The position numbers and the translations under genes were made by a program. Of a DNA stretch of 64,000 bases, positions 57,637 to 64,000 are shown piece after piece (the stretch's first letter is position 1; every line of letters starts with the position of its first letter). The notes below the pieces were generated by a model. The model saw only the letters and a list, made by a program, of their open reading frames with translations. It ran no database searches and was not told where the DNA came from. This DNA is from Streptomyces sp. NBC_00448 (lineage in GTDB: Bacteria; Actinomycetota; Actinomycetes; Streptomycetales; Streptomycetaceae), in the NCBI RefSeq assembly GCF_036014115.1, contig NZ_CP107913.1, positions 1,550,001 to 1,614,000 on the forward strand, read 5' to 3'.

Positions 57637-57860
57637 GGGGATTCCTGGGGGTCGGGCGGAGTACCGGAGGCGGACCGGACCGCGCAGGTGAGCGGGGTGC
57701 CGGGCGAGGTGCCGAAGGGGTCGTCGGCCGGCCGGAGCGGGCCGCTTCGCCGTCAACAGCTTGTCATTGGCCCGGCACGCTGCGGAAACCGGTTTTTGAG
57801 CTGGACCGGGAATCCGCTAGAGTTCAACTCGTCGCCGAGCAGTCTACGGTGGCGGCACCT

Positions 57861-57933
57861 GCGGACGTGGCTCAGTTGGTAGAGCATCACCTTGCCAAGG
57901 TGAGGGTCGCGAGTTCGAATCTCGTCGTCCGCT
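57861..57933 (+). tRNA. tRNA-Gly (anticodon GCC)
   Basis: Acceptor GCGGACG/CGTCCGC, D-arm GCTCAGTTGGTAGAGC, anticodon stem TCACC with loop TTGCCAA (GCC, reading GGC/GGT), T-arm GAGTTCGAATCTC. First of a five-tRNA cluster on the plus strand. Confidence 0.97.
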
Positions 57934-57965
57934 CGATGTGGGGGATCACCCGAACCCCTGCTGTT

Positions 57966-58036
57966 GGTGGAGTGGCCGAGAGGCGAGGCAACGGCCTGCA
58001 AAGCCGTCTACACGGGTTCAAATCCCGTCTCCACCT
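57966..58036 (+). tRNA. tRNA-Cys (anticodon GCA)
   Basis: Acceptor GGTGGAG/CTCCACC, anticodon stem ACGGC with loop CTGCAAA (GCA), T-arm CGGGTTCAAATCCCG. The CCA tail is encoded at 58037-58039, unlike the other tRNAs here. Second of the cluster. Confidence 0.96.
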
Positions 58037-58040
58037 CCAA

Positions 58041-58112
58041 GGACGATTAGCTCAGCGGGAGAGCGCTTCCCTGACACGGAAGAGGTCACTGGTTCAATCC
58101 CAGTATCGTCCA
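58041..58112 (+). tRNA. tRNA-Val (anticodon GAC), copy 1
   Basis: Acceptor GGACGAT/ATCGTCC, D-arm AGCTCAGCGGGAGAGC, anticodon loop CTGACAC (GAC, reading GTC/GTT), T-arm TGGTTCAATCCCA. Starts one base after the encoded CCA of tRNA-Cys. Confidence 0.97.
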
Positions 58113-58155
58113 CTGGCCCCCGACCGGGGCCTTTGCCGCACCTTGCTGGACCCCC

Positions 58156-58227
58156 GCGCGATTAGCTCAGCGGGAGAGCGCTTCCCTGACACGGAAGAGG
58201 TCACTGGTTCAATCCCAGTATCGCGCA
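58156..58227 (+). tRNA. tRNA-Val (anticodon GAC), copy 2, variant acceptor stem
   Basis: Same body as copies 1 and 3, but the acceptor is GCGCGAT/ATCGCGC instead of GGACGAT/ATCGTCC. The two altered base pairs (2-71 and 3-70) are both compensated, so pairing is intact and the tRNA is probably functional. Confidence 0.95.
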
Positions 58228-58291
58228 CGCGTCATCGGCATCACCTGAATCACCAGCACCACCGCAGCATCTTGTGCAGCAGCACCATCCC

Positions 58292-58363
58292 GGACGATTA
58301 GCTCAGCGGGAGAGCGCTTCCCTGACACGGAAGAGGTCACTGGTTCAATCCCAGTATCGTCCA
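58292..58363 (+). tRNA. tRNA-Val (anticodon GAC), copy 3
   Basis: Identical to copy 1 through its full length, with acceptor GGACGAT/ATCGTCC and anticodon GAC. Last of the cluster, followed by a terminator hairpin. Confidence 0.97.
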
Positions 58364-58908
58364 CACTCGGCGAGGGCCGGAGACGAAAGCTTCTCCGGCC
58401 CTTTCGCATGGGCCGAAGTAGCCGTGGGCGGGCGCGGTGGTGGGCGGGCGCGTCCGCGAACCGACACGTCCATGGGTTGACGCGGCCCGGAAACAGCGCT
58501 GTGCCCGGGTATCGGCTGATACCCGGGCAACCGCTGCCGTCCGCCCTACCCCCGTCCCCACGGGGTTGAGACCGGTGATCCCCGACCCGGACCGCTCTTC
58601 CGGGCCTGAAGCGTGGTGTGACGCCTCAACAGGCCGATCACGGACGACGTCTGCGCGACCCCGCCGCAGGGTGCGGCGGTGATCGAATCCGTGTTGTTCA
58701 CGTCTGGGCGGCGGACGCTTGACCTCGGGGGACGAGTACGTCGCCCGCCGCTTGACCTCAAATCTATGGGCCGCGGCCGCCCGGGTCGTCATGCCTCCGG
58801 ACCCCTTTCCGGCCTCCCGGAGGATGACGTCCCATCCGTCGCATACTCCCCAGGGTGGACGTCGGCCATGGCCGCCTCAGGGGTGTCCCGGAGGCCGTCC
58901 GTGGCTGA
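58364..58908. other. 545-bp region after the tRNA cluster, no gene seen
   Basis: It opens with a terminator (58374-58401). A second hairpin, GCCCGGGTATC with GATACCCGGGC at 58503-58528, follows. GCTTGACCTC occurs twice (58717 and 58750). Frames here lack ribosome sites and ordinary composition. Position next to a tRNA array makes it a plausible relic of an integrated element, but no integrase or clear tRNA 3' repeat is visible. Confidence 0.5.
58374..58404 (+). terminator. Terminator of the tRNA cluster
   Basis: GGGCCGGAGA (58374-58383) pairs with TCTCCGGCCC (58392-58401), followed by TTTC. It lies ten bases after the last tRNA-Val. Confidence 0.8.
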
Positions 58909-59178
58909 TCAGGGCGCGGGTGGCTGGGCGGGCACGGGCGCGGCGGGCCCGGGGACCGGGTCCTCGCGGGGCACGGGGTGCTCGACGAGCGCGAGCACGC
59001 GCGTGGCCATGAAACGGGCGGTGCGCACCGCGGTGCCACTGCGGGTGACCTCGCTCACCTCCACGACCCCGCGCCGCACCGCGGTCTCGACCCTGCGGCC
59101 TGCGCGGGTCGCGGTCACCTCATAGGTGCGGGTGGTGTCACCCGCGTCGACGACTATCTCCACACGATCACCTTTCAC
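58909..59178 (-). CDS. Small conserved actinomycete protein
   Basis: The 89-residue protein has a beta-rich core (VEIVVDAGDTTRTYEVTATRA, about 5-26; VETAVRRGVVEVSEVTRSG) and a proline-rich tail. It resembles small proteins annotated only as hypothetical in streptomycetes. GTG 59178 has a good GGGGGAG site seven bases upstream, which convinces me it is translated. It diverges from the membrane Ser/Thr kinase gene 270 bp away. Function unknown. Confidence 0.75.
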   Translation of the reverse strand: MKGDRVEIVVDAGDTTRTYEVTATRAGRRVETAVRRGVVEVSEVTRSGTAVRTARFMATRVLALVEHPVPREDPVPGPAAPVPAQPPAP

Positions 59179-59448
59179 GGCGTCACTCCCCCTTGGTGGA
59201 CTGCCCGTTGGCGACTTCCCCGGGAGTGCCGCGACCTGCCGCCCGACCGCCTCTCCCGGCCGGCGTCCGCGTCCCGCGTCATCTCCCGTCCCCTCAGAAT
59301 GCCACCAGGCACTGACAATTCACTGCCCGTCGCCTGCGAGGCATCAACGCGCGGCGGGACTTGAGTACGTAAGCTGTGGGCGGCCGACCGGCCAGCGACG
59401 CGGAGTGGGGCCCTCTCCCCCACCACCGGAGGTAGGGGACGGACAGAC

Positions 59449-60693
59449 ATGGCGATGATGCGGCTCCGGCGCGAGGACCCGCGGGTCGTCGGCTCGTTCC
59501 GGCTGCATCGGCGGCTGGGCGCGGGCGGCATGGGTGTGGTGTACCTGGGCGCGGACAAGCGCGGGCAGCGGGTGGCGCTGAAGGTGATCAGGCCGGAACT
59601 GGCCGAGGACCAGGAGTTCCGGTCCCGGTTCGCCCGTGAGGTGTCGGCGGCGCGGCGGATCAGGGGCGGCTGCACCGCCCGGCTGGTCGCCGCGGACCTG
59701 GAGGCCGAACGGCCCTGGTTCGCCACGCAGTACGTCCCCGGGCCGTCGCTGCACGACAAGGTCGCGGAAGGCGGCATCCTGCCGGCCGCCGAGGTCGCCG
59801 CGATCGGGGCGGCGCTCGCGGAGGGTCTGGTGGCCGTGCACGAGGCCGGCGTCGTGCACCGCGACCTGAAGCCGTCGAACATCCTGCTGTCGCCCAAGGG
59901 CCCGCGGATCATCGACTTCGGGATCGCCTGGGCGACCGGGGCGAGCACCCTGACCCACGTCGGGACGGCGGTCGGCTCGCCCGGATTCCTCGCGCCCGAG
60001 CAGGTGCGGGGCGCGGCGGTCACGCCGGCCACGGACGTGTTCGCGTTCGGGGCGACGCTGGCGTACGCGGCGACCGCGGACTCGCCGTTCGGGCAGGGCA
60101 GCTCCGAGGTGATGCTCTACCGGGTGGTGCACGAGGAGCCCGATCTCGTCGGGGTGCCCGACGCGCTCGCGCCGCTGGTGTACGCGTGTCTCGCGAAGGA
60201 CCCGGAGGAGCGGCCGAGCACCGTGCAGCTCTCCGAGCGGCTGTCGGAGATCGCGACGCGGGAGGCGCGGGGGCTGGCGACGGTCCGGCCGCCGCGTCCG
60301 GAGCGGCCCACCGGGCGGCGCGCCGAGGAGTACGCGCAGCAGCGGACGGAGCGGGGCGCGGCGGTCTCCAACGGGGGGCGTACGGCGGGAGGTTCGACCG
60401 GCGGCGGGGGAAGCGAGCGGGTCGAGCGAGCTGAGCGGGCGGGGCGGGGGGCGCAGCGGACCCCGGCGAGGACTCCGGCGCGTACCCCCGCCGCGCGGAC
60501 GCCCGCGGCGCGGGCGCAGGGGACTCCCACGGGGCGGACGACGGGGACGCGGACCCCCGCGAACCGGACCCCCGCGCAGCGCAGGCCCGGCGCTCCCGAA
60601 TCCCGGCGGCGGCTGCTCCGTCAACGGGTGTTCGTGTTCGTGATCGTCACGCTGATCGCGGCTGTGTGCATCGCGGTGCTTCAGGCGGCATAG
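59449..60693 (+). CDS. Membrane-anchored serine/threonine protein kinase
   Basis: The 414-residue Hanks-type kinase has the glycine loop LGAGGMGVVYLG, Lys in VALKVI, HRDLKPSN, DFGIAWA and a LAPEQV (APE) segment. A kinase-to-membrane linker (about 285-385) is rich in TPAR/ART repeats. One C-terminal membrane helix (VFVFVIVTLIAAVCIAVL) follows, with essentially no extracellular domain. It is thus oriented kinase-inside without a sensor, and a partner may sense instead. ATG 59449 has a weak AGGGGA site. Adjacent to the small conserved protein gene. Confidence 0.92.
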   Translation: MAMMRLRREDPRVVGSFRLHRRLGAGGMGVVYLGADKRGQRVALKVIRPELAEDQEFRSRFAREVSAARRIRGGCTARLVAADLEAERPWFATQYVPGPSLHDKVAEGGILPAAEVAAIGAALAEGLVAVHEAGVVHRDLKPSNILLSPKGPRIIDFGIAWATGASTLTHVGTAVGSPGFLAPEQVRGAAVTPATDVFAFGATLAYAATADSPFGQGSSEVMLYRVVHEEPDLVGVPDALAPLVYACLAKDPEERPSTVQLSERLSEIATREARGLATVRPPRPERPTGRRAEEYAQQRTERGAAVSNGGRTAGGSTGGGGSERVERAERAGRGAQRTPARTPARTPAARTPAARAQGTPTGRTTGTRTPANRTPAQRRPGAPESRRRLLRQRVFVFVIVTLIAAVCIAVLQAA

Positions 60694-60936
60694 CGCTCCG
60701 CAGGTCGCTCCGCGGGTTGAGCCGCAGGGTCGCGCCGCGGTGCGCCGTGTTTCGCTCCCGGGTGCCGCCCGGTGGGTGGCTCGGCGCTCCGCTCTCCACC
60801 AGAGGTTCGCCGGTGTTGTACCCCCACGCGCCCCCAGGGGGTGCCCCTTGCGGCCCGCGTTCAACCGACCGCCCCATGTGGTTGAGCGCGCCCCTGACGG
60901 GACCGTCCCTTGCGGTCCATGCGGGTGCGCGGGCGT

Positions 60937-61521
60937 TCAGTGGGCGGGGGGCAGGAGGCGGGTGGTGAAGGTGGCGAGTTGGGCGCGGAGGGCTTCGCGG
61001 GGCTGGTGGTCGTGGCTGGAGAGGTGCTCGATGAGGTCGGCGCGGGTGGCGGCGAGGAGGGCGTGGGCGGTGAAGGCGGGGTCGGTGAGGCCGGGGATCT
61101 CCTGGAGTACGGCGCGGAGCAGATCGTGCCAGCGCTCGTAGTGGTCGGCCTGGTAGGGGCTGCCGGTGCCGGAGTCCTCCAGGGCGAGTGCGAGGCGGCG
61201 GTTGTCGAGTTTGAAGCAGAGGACGGCGTCGAGGAGGGCGGGGACGCGTTGGCGGGGCGGGGTGGCGGGCCCGAGCGGCGGTGGGCCGCTCTCGACGGCT
61301 GCCCTGACGGGTTCGAGCCGGGCCTCGTAGAGCGCGCGGAGCAGCCCGGGCCGGTCGCCGAACGCACGGAAGAGCGTGCCCTTGCCGACGCCGGCCGCCG
61401 CCGCGACGTCGGCCATGGTGACGTCCTCGGGGCTCTCACGGCGGGCGAAGAGGGCATCGGCGGCCGCGAGGACGGCCTCACGATTGCGGGCGGCGTCCTT
61501 GCGGGGCTTGCGCTCGGGCAT
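60937..61521 (-). CDS. TetR family transcriptional regulator
   Basis: The 194-residue protein has the TetR helix-turn-helix (NREAVLAAADALFARR, MADVAAAAGVGKGTLFRAFG) and a helical C-terminal domain of the kind common in regulators of detoxifying enzymes (AHALLAATRADLIEHL). ATG 61521 has GGAGG nine bases upstream. It diverges from the NTF2-NmrA gene pair, with two palindromes between them, and probably represses both directions. Confidence 0.93.
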   Translation of the reverse strand: MPERKPRKDAARNREAVLAAADALFARRESPEDVTMADVAAAAGVGKGTLFRAFGDRPGLLRALYEARLEPVRAAVESGPPPLGPATPPRQRVPALLDAVLCFKLDNRRLALALEDSGTGSPYQADHYERWHDLLRAVLQEIPGLTDPAFTAHALLAATRADLIEHLSSHDHQPREALRAQLATFTTRLLPPAH

Positions 61522-61545
61522 GCTGCTGCACCTCCGTTTGCGAAC

Positions 61546-61595
61546 CGGACCCTCGGTCCGTATCGTCGGGACCGATGAAGCGGACCCAGGGTCCG
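61546..61595. promoter_or_regulatory. Two TetR operator copies
   Basis: CGGACC-CTC-GGTCCG (61546-61560) and CGGACCC-A-GGGTCCG (61581-61595) are two palindromes with the same arms and 35-bp centre spacing. They lie between the divergent TetR and NTF2-like genes. The second ends 23 bp before the NTF2-like start. Paired sites suggest cooperative binding. Confidence 0.75.
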
Positions 61596-61618
61596 GATTC
61601 TACCGATGGAGGGCGACC

Positions 61619-62044
61619 ATGTCCGCACCGACGTCCCCGGCGGATCTCTACCGCCACAGTCTGCGGCTGCTGCTGGACGGGAACGTTCCCGGCTGGGTCG
61701 ACCTGTGGGCCGACGACGGGGTCATGGAGTTCCCGTTCGCCCCCGACGACCGGCCCCGGCGCCTGGAGGGCAAGGCCGCCGTGGCCGCGTACATGCGCCC
61801 GTACCCCGACCACATCGACCTGCACGACTTCCCCGCCCTGCAGATCCACGAGACCACCGACCCGGAGACCATCGTGGTCGAGATGCGGGGCGTCGGCCGA
61901 CTGGTGCGGACCGGCGCGCCGTTCGACATGACGTACATCGCCGTCGTGACCGTCAAGGGCGGTCGCATTACCTCCTACCGCGACTACTGGAACCCGCTCG
62001 CCCTTCTCGAACCCGGCACCGACTTCGCCGGGAGCGGGCGATGA
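61619..62044 (+). CDS. NTF2/SnoaL-like protein
   Basis: The 141-residue protein has the NTF2-like pattern VPGWVDLWADDGVMEFPFAP, a central HDFPALQIHETTDPETIVVEM pair of strands (about 72-93), and ITSYRDYWNPL near the end, as in limonene-epoxide-hydrolase or ketosteroid-isomerase relatives. ATG 61619 has GGAGG upstream. The next gene starts within its stop (ATGA), so the two products probably act on one compound. Confidence 0.9.
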   Translation: MSAPTSPADLYRHSLRLLLDGNVPGWVDLWADDGVMEFPFAPDDRPRRLEGKAAVAAYMRPYPDHIDLHDFPALQIHETTDPETIVVEMRGVGRLVRTGAPFDMTYIAVVTVKGGRITSYRDYWNPLALLEPGTDFAGSGR

Positions 62045-62880
62045 ACTCCGCCGCCACGCTGGTCATCGGAGCGACCGGCACCACCGGCAGCCGTACCATC
62101 GCGCGGCTGACCGCCGAAGGCCACCGCGTCAAGGCCGCCGGCCGGCAGGCCACCGCGGTTCCCGGCGCGGAGCCGGTCGCGTTCGACTGGTACGACCCGG
62201 CCACCCATGCCGCCGCGCTCGACGGGGTGGACCGCGTGTACCTCCTGCCGCCCCTGGGTGACGCCGACCCGGCGGCGGTGATGCTGCCGTTCCTCCGGCA
62301 GGCGCGCGTCGGCGGCGTCCGGCGCGCGGTGCTGCTCAGTTCCTCGGCCATCCCCGAGGGCGGCCCGGCGGTCGGCGCCGTGCACCGGGTACTGCCCGAA
62401 CTGTTCGACCAGTGGGCGGTGTTGCGACCGTCGTGGTTCATGCAGAACTTCACCGGCACGCACGCCCACGCGGTGAGCATCCGCACGGAGGGCGTCATCC
62501 GGAGCGCGACCGGGAGCGGCCGGGTCGGCTTCGTCGATGCCGGGGACATCGCGGCCGTCGCCGTGCGCGCCCTGACCAACGCGCACGCCCCGAACACCGA
62601 CCTCGTCCTCACCGGCCCCGAGGCGCTCGGCTATGACGACATCGCCGCGATCGTCACCGAGACCACCGGCCGACGCGTGGTCCATCAGCGGCTGACCCCC
62701 GAGCAGATGCGCGACCGCCACGCTCGGGAGATGCCGCTGGAGTTCGCCACGATGCTGGCGCAGATGGACCGCGCCATCGCCGAGGGAGCGGAGAACCGCG
62801 TCACCGACACCGTCCGGCGCGTCACGGGCGGGCCGGCGCGGGGGTTTCGCGAGCTGCTCGGAGCGAGCCCGGCCGGGTAG
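62041..62880 (+). CDS. NmrA-like NAD(P)-binding protein
   Basis: The 279-residue atypical short-chain reductase has the N-terminal dinucleotide motif LVIGATGTTGSRT, then RPSWFMQNF and the FVDAGDIAAVAVRAL segment typical of NmrA/azoreductase-like sequences. There is no YXXXK. It overlaps the NTF2-like gene by 4 bp and shares its TetR-controlled promoter. It may be a quinone or azo reductase or a redox sensor. Confidence 0.9.
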   Translation: MNSAATLVIGATGTTGSRTIARLTAEGHRVKAAGRQATAVPGAEPVAFDWYDPATHAAALDGVDRVYLLPPLGDADPAAVMLPFLRQARVGGVRRAVLLSSSAIPEGGPAVGAVHRVLPELFDQWAVLRPSWFMQNFTGTHAHAVSIRTEGVIRSATGSGRVGFVDAGDIAAVAVRALTNAHAPNTDLVLTGPEALGYDDIAAIVTETTGRRVVHQRLTPEQMRDRHAREMPLEFATMLAQMDRAIAEGAENRVTDTVRRVTGGPARGFRELLGASPAG

Positions 62881-63025
62881 TGCCCATGGGCGGCACGGGT
62901 GTAGCGCCGCGGGCAGCACCGGAGTAGCACCGGCCGGGTGGCACCGGGGTGGCTCCGGGGGGAGCATCGGTCAGGTCGCGCTGGGGTTCGAACAGCCCTA
63001 GGCACGAGCGCGGATGTCCGCTACG

Positions 63026-63043
63026 TTAACAAGCGCTTGCTTA
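63026..63043. promoter_or_regulatory. Palindrome upstream of the acyl-CoA dehydrogenase
   Basis: TTAACAAGCGCTTGCTTA contains the perfect 10-bp palindrome CAAGCGCTTG (63030-63039), with A/T-rich flanks that partly continue the symmetry. It ends 41 bp before the gene start, a position for a repressor site. TetR-type regulators of fatty-acid genes bind similar sequences; the regulator is not in this window. Confidence 0.55.
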
Positions 63044-63084
63044 GAGATGTGGGTGGCCGGGAAGACGGGAAGGGCGGCAGCGCG

Positions 63085-64000
63085 ATGGCGAAGGGCCGGG
63101 AGGCGGAGGACGGCGGGGAGGACCGCGCGGAGGGCGGCGCCGTGGACGCGGCGGAGCTGCGCGGACGGGTGCGGGAGCTGCTGGCCGCGCACCCACCGGG
63201 AGCCGTCTCCCCCGAGGAGTTCCTACGGGCCCGGTTCGACGCGGGCCTGGCGTGGGTGCACTTCCCGCGGGGCCTGGGCGGCCTCGGCGCCCCGCGCTCG
63301 CTCCAGCCCGTGGTGGACGCGGAACTCGCCGCCGCCGACGCGCCCGACAACGACCCGCGCCGCATCGGCATCGGCCTGGGCATGGCCGCGCCGACCATCC
63401 TCCGCTACGGCACCGAGGAGCAGAAGCAGCGCTTCCTGCGCCCGTTGTGGACCGGCGAGGAGCCGTGGTGCCAGCTGTTCTCCGAGCCGGGCGCCGGCTC
63501 GGACCTGGCGGGGCTGCGCACCCGGGCGGTCCGCGAACCCGGCGGAGACTGGATCGTGGACGGCCAGAAGGTCTGGACGTCCAGCGCCCACACCGCGCGC
63601 TGGGCGATCCTCATCGCCCGTACCGACCCGGACGTGCCCAAGCACCAGGGCATCACGTACTTCGTGTGCGACATGACCGACCCGGGCGTGGAGGTCAGGC
63701 CGCTGCGCCAGCTCACCGGCGAGGCGGAGTTCAACGAGGTCTTCTTGACCGGGGTGCGCATACCCGACGCGCACCGGCTCGGCGCGATCGGCGACGGCTG
63801 GCGGGTCGCGCAGGCCACCTTGATGAACGAGCGGGTCGCGATCGGCGGCCGGGTGCTGCCGCGCGAGGCGGGCATGGTCGCGGCTGCCGCGGCCACCTGG
63901 CGGGAGCGGCCGGAGCTGCGCACCCCCGAGCTGCACGACCGGCTGCTGTCCGCGTGGATCGACGCGGAGGTGGCGCGGCTGTCCGCGGAGCGGGTCCGGC
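63085..64000 (+). CDS. Acyl-CoA dehydrogenase (N-terminal part)
   Basis: FAD enzyme of fatty-acid or related beta-oxidation; the gene continues past the window. The 305 residues seen include the N-terminal helical domain and the FAD/substrate motifs QLFSEPGAGSDLAGL, DGQKVWTSSAHTA and GVRIPDAHRLGAIGDGW, as in long/branched-chain actinobacterial members. ATG 63085 follows GGGAAGGGCGG. About the first 25 residues are acidic and disordered. The palindrome at 63026-63043 suggests repression by a TetR-like protein responding to acyl-CoA. Confidence 0.93.
   Translation, partial: MAKGREAEDGGEDRAEGGAVDAAELRGRVRELLAAHPPGAVSPEEFLRARFDAGLAWVHFPRGLGGLGAPRSLQPVVDAELAAADAPDNDPRRIGIGLGMAAPTILRYGTEEQKQRFLRPLWTGEEPWCQLFSEPGAGSDLAGLRTRAVREPGGDWIVDGQKVWTSSAHTARWAILIARTDPDVPKHQGITYFVCDMTDPGVEVRPLRQLTGEAEFNEVFLTGVRIPDAHRLGAIGDGWRVAQATLMNERVAIGGRVLPREAGMVAAAAATWRERPELRTPELHDRLLSAWIDAEVARLSAERVR

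Noticed and set aside
58041..58363. Three near-identical 65-nt repeats that could be read as a CRISPR-like array
   Set aside because: Each unit folds as a complete tRNA-Val cloverleaf with anticodon GAC; spacers are 43-64 bp, irregular, and no cas genes are present.
58209..58409. Short protein frames across tRNA genes (for example with DTGIEPVTSSVSGK)
   Set aside because: These are translations of tRNA antisense strands, a well-known false annotation.
58546..58792. Possible minus-strand small proteins between tRNA cluster and the 89-aa gene
   Set aside because: Arg/Pro/Gly-rich, no ribosome site, no family pattern, frame shared with hairpins.

Overview
The window is chromosomal DNA from a high-GC actinomycete, almost certainly a member of the Streptomycetaceae. 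Third codon positions are overwhelmingly G or C and GTG starts are common. A sporulation-specific SsgB is present, and the gene order (rpsD, rarA, hisS, relA, apt, secF-secD-yajC, ruvB-ruvA-ruvC, yebC, pdxT-pdxS, PIM-lipid genes, EF-G2, HIT, thrS, ssgB, pabB/pabC) matches, as I remember it, the conserved core of Streptomyces chromosomes.

Layout. 1-8 kb is core: the start of rpsD diverging from an iron-box-controlled DUF2470 gene, then rarA, a metallo-hydrolase/hisS/VKOR group, a cyclophilin and a DUF349 protein. 8.1-11.3 kb is an accessory insert between the DUF349 gene and relA: a Ser/Thr kinase, an EACC1-like protein and a caspase-like protease, overlapping and on one strand. This is the best candidate for a conflict or programmed-death system. 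11.4-23.6 kb is core again: relA, apt, secF, secD, yajC, ruvBAC, yebC, pdxT and pdxS, all on the minus strand, with clear hairpin terminators. A TnpB gene with an IS605-type right end (24.4-25.7 kb) separates a LemA-like gene from a tightly coupled pgsA-acyltransferase-pimA operon (25.8-28.7 kb). EF-G2, a membrane protein, HIT, a potassium channel and thrS follow.

37-49 kb is accessory or niche-specific. It holds a PadR/NTF2 pair, a CocE-like hydrolase, an acetyltransferase, a Tat-exported GH76 enzyme, a GNAT-AAA+ fusion ATPase, a FAD monooxygenase with divergent TetR, and a minus-strand group XRE-DUF397-small ORF-radical SAM-phosphotransferase that looks like a small modification or RiPP-type locus. 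50-64 kb returns to conserved genes: two tRNA-Val(CAC) genes, ssgB, a CGNR zinc-finger regulator, a DsbA-like protein, pabC-pabB, a tRNA cluster Gly-Cys-Val-Val-Val and a membrane Ser/Thr kinase. It ends with a TetR/NTF2/NmrA unit and the start of an acyl-CoA dehydrogenase that runs off the window.

Regulation visible in the DNA includes a near-consensus IdeR/DmdR iron box, several inverted-repeat operators between regulators and their divergent targets, and many strong hairpin terminators. A family of dispersed intergenic repeats often abuts stop codons.
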